DNA of 64,000 bases from Tricholomella constricta (lineage: Eukaryota > Basidiomycota > Agaricomycetes > Agaricales > Lyophyllaceae). A model generated the notes under the pieces. It was not told the origin of the DNA. It searched no databases and saw only the letters and a program-made list of their open reading frames with translations. Position 1 is the stretch's first letter, and every line of letters begins with the position of its first letter. The translations under genes were made by a program, and so were the position numbers. The stretch lies in contig JAACJP010000004.1 in NCBI GenBank assembly GCA_013368375.1, forward strand, positions 620,001-684,000, given 5' to 3'. Below, piece after piece: positions 26,001 to 37,401 of the stretch.

Positions 26001-26156
26001 CTCTGCATAGCGCATGGACATGCGCTTCTTGATTCTGTCATCGACGCGAGCTTTGGGCGCACCGCGCGGAATGGGCTGGCCAGCCGGGAGCGGTGGTGCA
26101 ATCGTAGCTTTGCGGGTCGGCGCGCGACGTGGGGTGCGAAGAGAGGATTCGGGCAT
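23017..26156 (-). CDS. EXO84: exocyst complex component EXO84
   Basis: Subunit of the exocyst, which tethers secretory vesicles at the plasma membrane and hyphal tip. N-terminus MPESSLRTPRRAPTRK is basic. It is followed by the Vps51/Exo84 coiled coil (LKLANSTEAELRSLQSSLRG, YAEFVLISKEITSLETEMLE). Next is a PH-like region (GRHVVAEVEGVLSL, VGRVRFVVLDDLVLVARRRR, KETHVYRTENPQDKKSLLAQF). The cullin-repeat-like C-terminal helices include WMADLASRGGE, REWEKAVSLVEEGK and FIDWAKGQIEDFAETFRKQV. The last 260 or so residues are Pro/Ser/Arg-rich with an 11-residue tandem repeat and end QREGMF. Start 26156 is the first ATG; further upstream in-frame codons are not ATG. It is divergent from the tyrosine phosphatase with 95 bp between starts. 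Confidence 0.88.
23318..23525 (-). repeat. 33-bp tandem repeat in EXO84 tail
   Basis: About six copies of a 33-nt unit coding SAAPPRSRTPV with small changes (T or Y at two positions). Periodicity is obvious on the plus strand as gcggcggagactggagtgcg repeats. SRTP is a possible phosphorylation site in each copy (inference). Confidence 0.85.
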
Positions 26157-26251
26157 TTTGGTCCCGTCGATGTCGCGAGCAGCGACCAAAGCAGGAAACA
26201 AGTAGGCAAGTCGTGCAGTCACGCTTGTCACATCTGCTCTCTCAGACCATC
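26157..26251. promoter_or_regulatory. compact divergent promoter, EXO84 / PTP
   Basis: Only 95 bp separate the two opposed start codons, so both promoters and 5' UTRs overlap. The segment contains tcacgcttgtcacatctgc but no element I can name. Confidence 0.4.
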
Positions 26252-27502
26252 ATGAGCTCGAGGATTCCGCCATGGCTTGCGAACCATAACGTTGACGCCT
26301 ACCTGCTCTCTGTATACCAGGTTTTGGAAAGTCGCGAGCAGCAGCGCGAGATAGGTCGCTATCTGTCACAGCAACCCACCCCCGCCCCTGCACACACTTC
26401 CCCTCCCAACCGCGGTGGCTCTAAAGTAATGCATCGCATGTTTAAACTCCTCAAATCAAGCTCAAAAATCGATCAGACCCCACACGTTCATTACTCTGTA
26501 GCAATATCACATCTACCGGAAAACCAGCGCCGTAATCGCTATATCGATATTGACGCATACGACCGCACACGAGTCATTGTAAACCCAGATCTGGCAGACT
26601 TCCGTCAGGGCGAGGAGAGAGAAGCACAAGGAAAGTATATAAACGCTAGCTGGGTGCTTGAACGCTACGGTCAGAAATTGTGGATCGCCTCACAAGCGCC
26701 TTTGCCCAATACTGCCCATACTTTCCTCAGCATCTTTGTTCAGCCCACCACGTCACCACCTGAATCTTTGTATACTCCAGCTCGGTCACGCAAACGACAT
26801 AGCCGTGTGCGGCTGGTGGTACAGCTCACTACCGACATTGAAAACGGGCGGCGGAAAGCACATCCATATTTCCCTGCTGAAGTTTCCAAGTCTCTGATAA
26901 TATCTCCAGAGTATGGAGATGGCACTCCCCTGAAGGTGACTTTAGTCAACCGTCAGACCATCGAGGAAGCACACTGTATCTGGAGCACAGTCTCCATCGT
27001 ACCTGTCACCCCCAAGCCCGGCACCTACGGACCTGACGGCGTGGTGGAGGAAGGCGAACTCATCACATTCCAGCACATGCTCTACACCTCTTGGCCTGAT
27101 CACGGGATACCCAAGGATGACGATCGTGCGAGTCTACTGGATTTTATCCGGCTTGTAGACAGCACAAACAGATATATTTCCCTTGCCACCAATCCAGATG
27201 ACCCGGACCTAGATCCCGATCCTCCCATTATCGTGGGATGCTCTGCAGGCATTGGACGAACGGGATCGTTTATCTCCCTGTCATCTCTGCTCCGTCACTT
27301 TGGTTTCCTTCCTGCACCGGGCACTCCGTTCTCTCCGTCGGTTCTCCTGCAAAGCCCGTTGGGCGCACTTCCGAGTCCGCTGAACGAAGATTTCGTGGTT
27401 CAGGAAGTCGACTCGTTGCGGGAGCAGAGACCTGGGATGGTGCAGCGTAACGAGCAAATTCGTTTGATCTACGAGATTCTCGCGTCTGCCTTTGTTTCGT
27501 AG
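26252..27502 (+). CDS. protein tyrosine phosphatase, variant signature
   Basis: Classical PTP-fold protein of 416 residues in a single exon, which is unusual for this window. Landmarks: a KxRYxDI-like element (RRNRYIDIDAYDRTRV), KYINASWV, the WPD loop SWPDHGIP (Trp near residue 281, general-acid Asp near 283), the P-loop VGCSAGIGRTGS with the nucleophile Cys at about residue 330, and the Q-loop QRNEQIRLIYE. The catalytic Cys and Arg, the WPD Asp and the Q-loop Gln are all present, so it should be active. The near-invariant His before the Cys is Gly (codon 27236-27238), which would be expected to raise the Cys pKa. A Pro-rich insertion lies between the P-loop and Q-loop. ATG 26252 (MSSRIPPWL) is preceded by an open frame without a better ATG. 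Confidence 0.88.
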   Translation: MSSRIPPWLANHNVDAYLLSVYQVLESREQQREIGRYLSQQPTPAPAHTSPPNRGGSKVMHRMFKLLKSSSKIDQTPHVHYSVAISHLPENQRRNRYIDIDAYDRTRVIVNPDLADFRQGEEREAQGKYINASWVLERYGQKLWIASQAPLPNTAHTFLSIFVQPTTSPPESLYTPARSRKRHSRVRLVVQLTTDIENGRRKAHPYFPAEVSKSLIISPEYGDGTPLKVTLVNRQTIEEAHCIWSTVSIVPVTPKPGTYGPDGVVEEGELITFQHMLYTSWPDHGIPKDDDRASLLDFIRLVDSTNRYISLATNPDDPDLDPDPPIIVGCSAGIGRTGSFISLSSLLRHFGFLPAPGTPFSPSVLLQSPLGALPSPLNEDFVVQEVDSLREQRPGMVQRNEQIRLIYEILASAFVS

Positions 27503-27682
27503 CGTTAGATGTATTAATAGGTCGGCATCTGATAAGGTAAGGCTTTAGGAAGATAAGATGAAGGCGCAACTTTTCTCTCATGCTCCGAGCTCGTTATTTC
27601 ATTGCATGCTCGTCAACTTTCTCTGCCGCCCCAAATCTCGTTTAGCACTTCTGCTTCGCCATTTTTCTGTTACACCCGAAAG

Positions 27683-29040
27683 ATGTCGCTGCCTACGACT
27701 ACTGACGCGATCACCATTGCTAAAGTCGGTTCTGCAGCTCCAGAACCCCTGAATCCACCTGCTGACGGGGACATAGGCTGGTGGTCTCGAAGTCATCGAA
27801 AAGAAGACCATTCCCTTCCCTAAGCCCAGTCCACAGTCTTTAGTTGTCAAGGTAGCGTTGTATCAGTATTTCATGAAATATAATTCATTGTTGCACTGGC
27901 AGGTGGAATATTTCGGGGTCAATTTCATCGATGTATACTATCGGTGCGCACGCCACACGCCTATTCTTTTTGCCTTCCAATTTGACCAAATTTCGGATGC
28001 AGGACGGGTGTATACCCCTACAAGGAGTTCCCCGCGGTTCTGGGCAAGGAGACGGCGGGCACCATCGTCGCGCTCCCGACCGACGAAGCCATCCTCAATG
28101 ACGAAGTCTACAAGAAGAACAACTTCAAAGTTGGCGGCAAGGTCGCTGCAGTACGTTATACGCGCCCAAAGCATTTCTGTATCTTTCTATACCGATATAT
28201 TGATACTCGTAGGACTTTCTCGGGAGCCACGCTAGCGTCGTTTCCATGCCGTGGAAATCCGCCTACCCGATTCCGGAGAACGTCTCGACGCGTCTTGGCG
28301 CGGCCGGCATTCTCCAGGCGCTGACAGCGTACACATTCTTTGAGGAGGCATACAAAGTGAAGAAGGGGGACAAGATCTTGGTGCACACCGTCGCGGGCGG
28401 CCTTGGGTTGCTGTTTGCGCAGCTCGGGCGCGCACGGGGTGCCACTGTGATCGGAACGACGTCGACGGCGGCGAAGGCAGAGATTGCGAAGCAGAATGGC
28501 GCCGATCACGTTATTCTGTATCCCAAGGAGGATACTGTGCAGCGTGTCTTGGAGATCACAAACGGGGAGGGAGTGGACGCTGTCTTCGACGGCGTTGGAA
28601 AGGATACGTATGTCATCATCAGACATGATTTCCATCTGTTGGTCGAAACTGAATTTAACGACAGGTTCGATAATAACTTCAAGCTGCTCAAGAGGAAGGG
28701 CACGCTTGTCTCCGTAGGAAACGCTTCTGGTCCCGTTGAACCTTTCTCTCCTCTGCGCCTCGTGGAGAAAAACCTCGCCCTTCTGCGACCAACGTACGTT
28801 CCCCACTACTTCCCTCTCTGCTATCATCACAACAGTATTCAAAACAGAATGAACAACTACGTCTATACATCGGAAGAAGCGTACTACTACGGGAAGAAGG
28901 TCTTTGAGTTGATTGGGGATGGAACTTTGAAAATCAATATTTTCAAGGAGTATCCTTTCACCACCGAAGGGTATAGGCAGGCACAGAGCGATCTTGTCGA
29001 GGGCAAGACGACTGGAAAGCTGGTCATCAAGGTGGACTAA
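27683..29040 (+). CDS. NADPH:quinone oxidoreductase (zeta-crystallin type)
   Basis: Medium-chain reductase of the QOR/ZTA1 family; reduces quinones with NADPH and lacks zinc ligands. Exon 1 is 27683-27724 (MSLPTTTDAITIAK), the next begins 27777 (AGGLEVIEKKTIPFP). Landmarks are YFGVNFIDVYYRTGVYP, PAVLGKETAGTIVALP, the NADPH-binding HTVAGGLGLLFAQLGRARG, GADHVILYPKED, AVFDGVGKDTF and the C-terminal KTTGKLVIKVD. Introns are short, GT-AG and in frame. Length is near 345 residues, as expected. Intron 1 has a weak donor (aaa followed by gtcggt), the least certain junction. Confidence 0.9.
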
Positions 29041-29639
29041 AAGTGTATCTACCCACCGACAGCCTGGGGATCCTGCTGGTCTGCGACTTCAGTGATCATA
29101 CTCGTAGGTTGAAACGAACTAATAAATGTGACATTTGCACGATGCATGTACGCCCTTGGATTTATGGGCGAATTTCCTTTAAACTATGACTGATACTGGG
29201 CATAAGTTCTTAGATGATGGCATGAGAAGACAGACGAGACCAAGTAAGTAGAGGGTAACAAATTCGTTGTGAAAAAGAAACGAACAGTCCCTTCATCATA
29301 GGTTCCATCCCAGTTCCATTTACCACCTGAGAACTGAAATGTTAGATCAGGCCTGGGCATTTATATCGGAAAACAGAGAAAGGTCACCTTCAAACTAAAT
29401 AATGCGGCTTGAAGGTCCAGGCTGGCCATTTTAATGGCGACGTATTGGCGACGTATATATCGCCACTCCAGCCAAAGAACGTCGAGGTTTAACAAACAAA
29501 AGGCACTGCCTACAACTGAATTTCCGAAAACCGAAGGCGTATATCCAGCGGACGCGTTAAAGTCGGCGGGCCGATCTCCATTAATTAATTTTCTGCTCCT
29601 GGCACGTGACATCCGGCAGATCTGCATCTCCCCCTCGCG
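29041..29639. other. intergenic, tandem genes
   Basis: 599 bp holding the reductase 3' UTR and the URM1 promoter. A short direct duplication (ggcgacgtattggcgacgtat, 29437-29457) is visible. It also has ggcacgtgac (29599-29608), a CACGTG core of the kind bound by bHLH factors; binding is only inferred. I see no gene. Confidence 0.35.
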
Positions 29640-30022
29640 ATGATCACCATCTCCGTCAAGGTCGAATTCAGCGGCGGGCTCGAGCTGCTCTTCTCGAACC
29701 AGCGCTCGCACACCGTCACGATCCCCAGCACCGACCCCGCCACCTCCAAGCCAACCAACCTCCAGAACCTCATCTTCCACCTGCGCGATAATCTCCTCAA
29801 GGAACGCGTCGGGCTGTTTGTTGAGAACGATACCGTGTATGTGCACAATCTATTGCATTTGTATCTGATCGTATGTGTTGATTCGCTGTTGAACTGCTGA
29901 ACAGCCGTCCAGGTATACTTGTCCTTGTTAACGACACGGATTGGGAACTGGAAGGCGAGGGAGATTATGTGCTGAAGGACGGCGATGAGATCGTTTTCAT
30001 CTCGACATTGCACGGCGGTTAG
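29640..30022 (+). CDS. URM1: ubiquitin-related modifier URM1
   Basis: Ubiquitin-fold sulfur carrier that delivers sulfur for 2-thiolation of tRNA wobble uridine and is also conjugated to proteins. Two exons, 29640-29836 and 29905-30022, total 315 nt, 104 residues. Landmarks are [57 protein letters not shown] and [16 protein letters not shown]. The C-terminal Gly-Gly needed for thiocarboxylation is the last codon pair before the stop. Length and sequence match the family closely; nothing is odd. Confidence 0.95.
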
Positions 30023-30719
30023 AGCCTTCTGATGAAGAGGTGAATTCCCCAAACTCGCTGGGCATATTTGTACATTTCCAAGGTTTCTTGCATTTTAATC
30101 CATATCGGAACTTTCTGGATCTATTCAATGGACCCTCTTTGTGCCACCCTCCTCTCCTTCCGCCTAAAATAATGTTCGAAGGCACAATTTGTAAACGAGA
30201 AGAATCAACAAAAAGCATTGTCAACTGATACATTATACAAATTGGATTGTTGGGTGTGGTGGTAGTGGTGGTGGTGGTGGTATGAGTACGAACGAGTACC
30301 GTATTAGTGTGTTCTAAAAGAGCAGTGGGATACGACAACTAGAGATGCACACACACAACTATGATGTCCAGCGGTCCAGGATACACGCCTGCGGCAGCAC
30401 AGGTGGCAGGTACTGCCGGGTCGAACAACAGAAAAAAGCTTAAAGCACAAAGGAAAGGAGAATAACGTTAGAGGGGAATATGGGAGAAACGAAGGAAAAA
30501 AAGGTAGAGCATGTCCGGTCTGCGTGGTGGGTTTTTGGGTGATAACGGTGATAGTGGTGGTGGCGGCGAAGGTGGCAATAATGCTGAGGTTGCGCAGTGC
30601 GCCTCCTTCCATTCCATTCCTTTGTATGCATGTAGATCCACTCCTTTCCCTGTTTACCCTCCATCCCTCTCTCCTATAATCCATCCCAGTAAGGTATCCA
30701 TCCATCCATCCATCCGCCC
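30023..30719. other. intergenic, convergent 3' ends
   Basis: 697 bp between URM1 and the CreB-like gene stops, probably long 3' UTRs. It holds a TGG microsatellite (30257-30280) and an ATCC microsatellite (30696-30715). Open frames on either strand here are low-complexity and not supported. Confidence 0.4.
30257..30280 (+). repeat. TGG microsatellite
   Basis: Trinucleotide run of tgg with one interruption (tag), in the 3' intergenic region between URM1 and the CreB-like gene. Confidence 0.7.
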
Positions 30720-33700
30720 CTACGCCCACGTGAAGGCGCTCGGCACAGCCTTCTCCCTCAACTTCTCCTTCTCCTTATCCTTCTCCTTGTCTTTCTTCCC
30801 AAACCCGAGCATGGGCGCCGTCAAGCTTAACTTCCTCGTCGCCCTCTTGAACCCCAAATTTCCTCCTCCCCCTCCTCCTCCCACTCCCATACCGCTCGCA
30901 ACACTGGTATTCGCGCTCCCATACGCCACAAGCCCAGGCGACACCTTCTGCTCCCCGCCCTCGCCGCCCCGCCCCTGCTCCCCACCATGCCCATTCCCAC
31001 TTCCCTGCCGCCGGGGCGGCCCATCCCCATATTCATGCCCCGACACAGACACGGACACAGGTACAGGCACAGGCGGCAACGGGCGCTCCTCCTCCCTCTC
31101 CCTCTCCCTCCTCTCGCGCTCCCTCCCAACCTCACCTCCCGCAGTCGCCGGCCGCCGCCGCGGCACCTCCACCGCGTCCCACACCTTCTCCTTCGGCTTC
31201 TCCCGCTCCTTGTCGCGGCTGCGGAACGCCGGGAAGCTCGCAAGGCTCTTCTTGCGCTCAGGCGAGACAGGCAAGCGCAGGGGTGGAGACGGCACCGGCA
31301 CCGGCACCTCAGGGAGCGTGCGCGTGTGGGGGAACCCGGGCGTCCCTGACGTTGGCGCTGGAGTGATAGGAATGGGTGGCGTGGACACGGAGGCGAGCAG
31401 GCGTGGCGGGGGCGGGGGCGGTGTTGGACGGCTGCCGTTGGTCGGCGGAGATGGCAGGGGGTGCGGAGGCGGGTGCGGGTGGGTATATGGAGGGGGGTGT
31501 GCGTACGCCGGCGGCATCACGCTGCTACTGTTACTATGATGCCCGGGGGAATGGACAGCGGACGTGGGGGTGCTGTTCCCGATGGACACCGATGCGGAGT
31601 CGAAGGAGGACGAGGACGACGGCGCGGGGCTCACCTCACCATTGACACTCGTGCGCGCCGCGTGCGGGTGCAGATGCGCCTGCGCCGGTGGTGGCTGCTT
31701 CAAGTTCGTCGATGACGGTCTCGGGCGGTGTTTCCCACTAGAGTGAGGGCGGGCCTTGTGGTGGTGGTCCCCACCCGGCGCCTGTCCGTTGGCGAATGCA
31801 TCACCCGACTCGGACCCGCGCCGCTGCGGGAGCTGCAGGGACGTGCGGAACCACGTGGCCGCGGAACTGGAGTTATCAATCGGCGACGGCGGGGGCATGT
31901 CTGTGGCGTCCTGCCCAGCCCCAACGAGACCCTTGAGCGCCTTCTCCCCGATCCGGAAGCTCTTGCGCTTGCCGCCGAACCACGACTTGTCCTTCTCCTT
32001 CTTTACAGGTCCATTGGCACTCCCATTCCCATACATCTGGCCTGGACCAGCATTAGCATCCACGCTGGTGCTAGTGTTCGGGTCGACATCCGCCAGGACC
32101 TCCTTCTCCTTCTCCCAATCCCTCCTTTTCCCATCTCTCTCCTTATCCCTACCATCCTCTCCTCCACCTCCGGCGCCCGTCGGCGTACCCGTACCCGTAC
32201 CCGCACTCGTTGCAGGCCTCGGCGAAAGCGGTGGCGGCAGCACGGGCAGCGTACGCGGGGCCGACACGGGCGCATGCGCCGTTGCCGGCCGCGTCTCCCT
32301 CCCACTCCCACTCGCGCCTGACCCCGCACCCGCACTCGACCCTGATGTCGAGACCTGGAACTGCCTCGGCGAAGAGAGCCCATTCTTGGTCGGCGTGGGC
32401 AGGACAGGGGGTGGGAGCGCCAGCGCAGTGGGTGTCGTTGCGCTCATCGCGCTTGCACTTGCACTCGCACTCGCCGGGCTCGCACTCGCATGTGCGCTCG
32501 TGTTCGTGCGTATCGAAATGCTTGGCGATTTGCGGATGGTTTTGAAGATGTTATTGACACTCGTCGCAACCTTGTTTGCATTCGTGTTGGTGCTGGTGCT
32601 CGGCGGAGATGATGCGGCGGAAGTCGGCGTGGACAAGGAGGTGGAGGTAGAGCGTGAGGACGTGGATGTGATTGTGGCGAGCGAGGGTGCGGAGGGGGAG
32701 GTGGGGGACATGATCGGTATGGGAGGCGACGTTGAGGAAGCGAGGGGGAAGGACGAGGGAGGCGGTGGGCGTGGATGCGGGGGTGGAGAGGAGGAATTGA
32801 TGTCTGATGCAGAGGAGGATGGTGTGTGCATAGCAATTGGCGGGGATCCAAGCGTTGTGGTCTCGGATACGAGCCCAGGTGGGCGTGCGGGCTGCGAGTT
32901 TGAGTGCGAGGTAGTCGTTGACGCGGTAGTGGTAGTTTCAGCGGTGCTCTGCTCGGCACGGAGGCCGAGCTTGTGTGGGTCAATGTCGGCAGCTTGGTAG
33001 TAGAGTACATAGGCGGAGCCTGCCGGAGAGTCGCCGAAGTACTTGGGTATTTCTGACTCGGGGACGGGGGATACTGTATCATCGTCGAAAAGGAGCCACG
33101 TGCCGAGGGTCTTGATGATAGAGACATAGTGCCCGTGGTGTGGGCCACTGTAGTGATAGTCAGTATAAGCATATCAATAGGTTAAAGTGGAGGGGGAGTG
33201 GATATAAGGTTCTGTGACGTACTTTCCAATGTGCACCACGATACCAAAGAGATTATATAGCCGATCAGCTTCGTCCATTTCATCGACAGTGTTGAAGAGA
33301 CGCAGTTCAAAGGGAAACGCGACGCGATACGCAAGCTTGACATACTTCTGCAGGTCCTCCTGGTATTTGAACCGCTTGAGGTGCAGCGCGAGCACATTTG
33401 GGAGGCGCTTGATCTTCATGCTGCACACGTCATAACATCATTTCAACAACCCCCGCCGTTTAGTATTTGGGGAAGAAATGACGTACCGTTTCTCGGCCTC
33501 CTGGAGATCGCAACACGAGTCGCAGAAGAACTTGTTTGTATGGCACAGCATCTCACTTGCGCTGAACTGACGGAGACACGCCGTAACGCTCGAGTTCTGC
33601 TCGATGTCGATGGAGAGATCAAGGAAGGACTCATCGCGTGACGATACCTAGCATCCCCATCATTTCAGTAACTCTATACTACTGAGGTAGGGGACACGTA

Positions 33701-34600
33701 CGGTCTCGCAGGTGAGGCACCGGGTCTCGCTGGTAAGCACGCCCTCAAAGAGCTTATGCACGAGAGTGGCGTGGTCCGACGGGTACCCTGCAGTTGAGTC
33801 AATGGTGGGCGTCTTGGATTGCAGGGTCGTCAAGGAATTGGAGACTGCACGCGATTAAATGGATTCACTTAGTAACGCAGAAGAAAACAGTCACGTACGG
33901 TCCTCAGCGGGGTCGAGCAACTTCCGGTCCTCCTCGACCTCCTCTACGATTTTATTGAGCAGGTAATTGAGAAACTCGTGTGCGTCCTGATGGGTGGTAG
34001 TGTTGAAGACCTGATTGACCTCCTTGAGCTTGTCGATGAATGCGCGTGGGGATACGGTGCCGCGCTCGGCGGGATGAGTGGAGATGTAAGAGAACAAAGA
34101 GCGGAGGGCGGAGAAAAGGGATGGTGGGGCAGCAGGGATGGGCGCGGCTGGGGGGAGTTCTAATTCAGCGGGGGCGCCTGCGGTTGATGGCTTGCGCTCG
34201 GGCTTTCGGCGCACGGGGGCAAGTGGAGGGGGTGATGACGGACCGGGACTGGTGGCAGAGGACAGGGACGAGGTGAGCAGGGCGAGGGAGGCGTCAGGGG
34301 ATTGAAGCATGAGGTCACGGAAGGGTGTGCAGAAGTAGAGTGCCTGGATGACCGAGTTGGCGTAGCTGGAGATTATTAGCACATACGGCATCGCACAGGA
34401 TAGACGAGCCCTCACCAGTTATTGCAGAACTGGAGGCGCGGAGGTCAGTGTCGTGGCAGCGATAAGAAGGGTAGACGTACATTCTCGAGGCCAAACTTCT
34501 TTGCATCTGCCGAAGCAAGGGCAGGAACGGGGACAGGCTTGGAGATATCCTGGGGCACCTGGGTGGACGGGAGACCAAATCTCCAGCGTGGTTTTGCCAT
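30720..34600 (-). CDS. creB: ubiquitin-specific protease, CreB/USP12-46-like
   Basis: Cysteine deubiquitinase of the CreB (Aspergillus carbon catabolite repression) and USP12/USP46 family, which usually works with WD40 partners. N-terminal exons give [20 protein letters not shown] and KFGLEN; then a small exon and a split Cys codon give [17 protein letters not shown] (catalytic Cys). Next are [51 protein letters not shown] (zinc Cys pairs), [14 protein letters not shown], the His box [10 protein letters not shown] and WLLFDDDTV. The canonical GNTC is NNC here. The peptidase ends near 33000 and a ~700-residue Ser/Pro/Thr/Ala-rich tail follows without introns, ending SAFTWA. Two long antisense frames opposite the tail are shadows. 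The start at 34600 is my best choice; the N-terminus is less certain. Confidence 0.85.
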
Positions 34601-35562
34601 GGTCGTCGCCGCTGTCGCCGTCGCTGGGCGTCGCGCTGTAAGCGCTGCTGTGATGGACGAGGCAAGTGGGCAACTTGAATCTTTTCCCGTCAATCCGCCA
34701 CCATCTTGGCACACCACGTGACACTCGCCAAAGTACCCCTCCGAGGCCCTCCTATGCTGACCAGCCTCGTGCCAGTTTGCCCCTTCCAGCGCCACACCGA
34801 GTCCACCTGCCCGCCCTCCCCCGATTCTCCGTCCTCGACGCGCAGAGTAGGCTCGACGTTGCTCACCTTCTCGGATCTCGATCGCTTACATAACGGTGCC
34901 TGGCTGTGTCCCTTTTGGTGTTCCGCTCAAACGTCCTTTCCCACATCGCATTTCGCCAGTGTTCAGGCGATGCACCACCATGCCATCGCTGTCGCACAGC
35001 GCCCACACATCGCACGCCATAGCCACGTCCACAACTGTAGTCCTTAACCACACCACCCCCTCCCCGTTAATTTTACCCATGATCATACTGACTTCCCCAA
35101 CGTTATTCCTCCGGCCTCCGCCAACCTCGGACCCGGCGCAACTCCGGAGGTCCCATCGCGGGAGGATCAAGCCCAACCCAATGATCATTCGACCCCACGG
35201 CTGCAGCACCACACCATAGATCGGTCTCGTATCTCTGTCTTGTGTGTGATACCATCATGGACGCGGCCACGCTGTATTTCATCTGGACCTGCTGAGGGTC
35301 TATACTTAGGACTTGTGCGCCGAAACTTATGACGCGACTGCACCCGCTCACAGGAAGGCACCAAGCCTTTTCAGGTACTCTAGGGTAATTTTGGATTGTA
35401 TCGGGACCTCCAGGAACAGGAGCATGCGAGTGGAATCGAATGCAGACATACTCTGTGTAGTATGTATGTATGTATGGTATTATAGCGGCAGTGCTGTAGT
35501 CGAAGCAGAGCGATCATCGAAAGCATGAAACAGGAAACAAACTTAAGCGGTTACCGATGCGC
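34601..35562. other. intergenic between two minus-strand genes
   Basis: 962 bp with the likely promoter and 5' UTR of the CreB-like gene next to 34600, and the 3' UTR of the MOSC gene near 35500. Open frames of about 100 codons exist on both strands, but none has a recognisable domain. A GTAT run (35460-35475) is a minor simple repeat. Confidence 0.35.
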
Positions 35563-37401
35563 TCACGCCGCTACCATCTTCTTGACATACACAATGTCCC
35601 CTACACTGACCTCCCCATTCGCGGCGGGCACGCCATTGCACCCGACGCATGGCTTCATCATCTCGATCGGGTCCAAACCCGTGCGGAACTTCATGATCAC
35701 TTTATACGGCACGGCCTTGTCGCGCTCGCCCGTGTCAGGGCTCACATTCGGGAGCTGCCCAACGACTGTGAGTTTAGAAATCGAAATATCAGTGGAAAGT
35801 CGTAACGCACCAGACACCGCGCACACTTGGACACGAGCGTGATGAGCGGCGCGTCAGGGCGCCCAATCGTGACTTCCTCCCAATTATCCTCCGCGAACGG
35901 GCCTCCTCCCTCAAACACAATATTCGGGCGGAACCTATGCCCCAAAGAAATGGAGACGCAAATAAGCACTTCTCAGATGAAGAAACGATGACGCAACGCA
36001 CCTCCGCAGCTCCACCGGCGCCTCCCGCCACGCCTCCGCAATCCCCTGCTGCCCGATCCGCCCACGCAATTCCCGCTCGACCTCCCCCATGCTCTCTTTG
36101 CTCAGAACAAGCACCGGGTACATGTCCTGGAATACGCTCGTCGCCTTGAGCTCCGGGAACGCGTGCGTCGTATCGACTTCCCGCGCGCGCGGGCCCTTGT
36201 ACACCAGATGCACGGGCTTGCCAAAATAGAGCGAGAGGATGTCCGAGGCGGATGCGGATGAGGGACTGAGGATCTGCCCAACGTAGCCATCAACTGTTTG
36301 GTGGAATATACCGATCTTGTCGATACTGTGGTGTTGGATCAATGTCAGATGCAGAATATAGTATAAGACAAAAGGGAGCAGACTGAGAGTCGAAACGACG
36401 TACATATCCCATCCCTGGAGCGTCTCGGGCGACGGGTGCAGGGGCACGCGGAAGTCAGTGCAGCCGGCTGGGGCGTCGGAGGGGAAGGCGATGACGAGGG
36501 CGCCGCCATGCGGTGAGGCAGGGTCGGCTTCGATGCGGGGGGATATCAACACCATCTGCAGGGTTCCCATCCGGGAGGTTAGTTGGAAGCAGACGCAGCG
36601 ACAGAAAGAGGGACGTACGCGCGGGGCCTCGCGCGCGGTGATGACGGTATTTGTCGAGGCGTCGATGATGCACCATTTCCTGTCGTTCTGCGCGGGGTGG
36701 CCATGGCGTTAGTGGTGGTCTTGAGGGGAGAAGGAAGGTCGCACCTCGAGGCCCTGTGGAGTGTATTTCACGCTCTGCACGTATGTTCCTCGGCAGCTCT
36801 GGGGTTAATGAAAAAGTTAATCCCTATTGGACTCGCTGCCCGGACTCGTAGAAGATGATAGGGTATTGATAGGCGCGGTCGGTGTACGTTTGTGTATGCA
36901 TGGCGTCAAGAAGAGATGAGAAGAGATGAAGGGCGGGCCCGAACAAGGCTCGCTCCCAGGCTCGAGATCAAAGGAATCTCGTAAGCTGCGGCACACGGTC
37001 CTTGCAGGGTGCTGCGGCCTGCAAGGAGGAATCTCCACCATTCCGACTCATACAGGGCGCAGCGACTTTCAATCATGCAAAAGACGCACCTTGATTGGAT
37101 GGATCAAAATCTCAGCCACCTTGACGCTTCCATCCTGCGGCTTCACAGCAGTGTGCGGCATCCTCTTGTCCTTGTTCGTGCTGCTTTTCGTCGGTTGTTG
37201 TTGTCGGGAAGATAGCGATCTCTTTCCAGGCCTGTGATACACAAAGTGGAAGAACACGAGCGCGCCGGCGAGGGCAGCCGCTGTGACGCCGGCAGACGTG
37301 CCAGAGGAGGACCAGGGCCATGTGACGGGGCCTCCGAGACCGATCTTGTGGCCAGCCAGTCGGAGCGCATCGATAATGGATTCTGGGAACGTGGATGACA
37401 T
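35563..37401 (-). CDS. MOSC-domain protein, mARC-like
   Basis: Molybdenum-cofactor protein of the mARC (amidoxime-reducing component)/MOSC family; mARC enzymes reduce N-hydroxylated compounds using cytochrome b5 and b5 reductase. A hydrophobic segment (SAGVTAAALAGALVFFHFVY, near residues 35-55) suggests an N-terminal membrane anchor. Then comes the MOSC_N barrel (VAEILIHPIKSCRGTYVQSV, GLENDRKWCIID, TVITAREAPRM). The MOSC core has TFxD-like region FRVPLHPSPETLQGWD, LSLYFGKPVHLVYK, FPELKATSVFQDMYPVLVLS, RFRPNIVFEGGGPFAEDNW and the molybdenum-ligand region SKCARCLLPNVSPDTG, with KPCVGCNGVP near the C-terminus. Introns are short and in frame. A potential b5 reductase partner is encoded at 915-2345 (context only, not a linked cluster). 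Confidence 0.88.

Noticed and set aside
30511..33000. Two long plus-strand frames (342 and 414 codons) opposite the CreB-like tail
   Set aside because: They mirror the GC-rich, low-complexity Ser/Pro codons of the minus-strand tail, lack any domain and are not spliced; the minus strand joins in frame to a clear USP domain.
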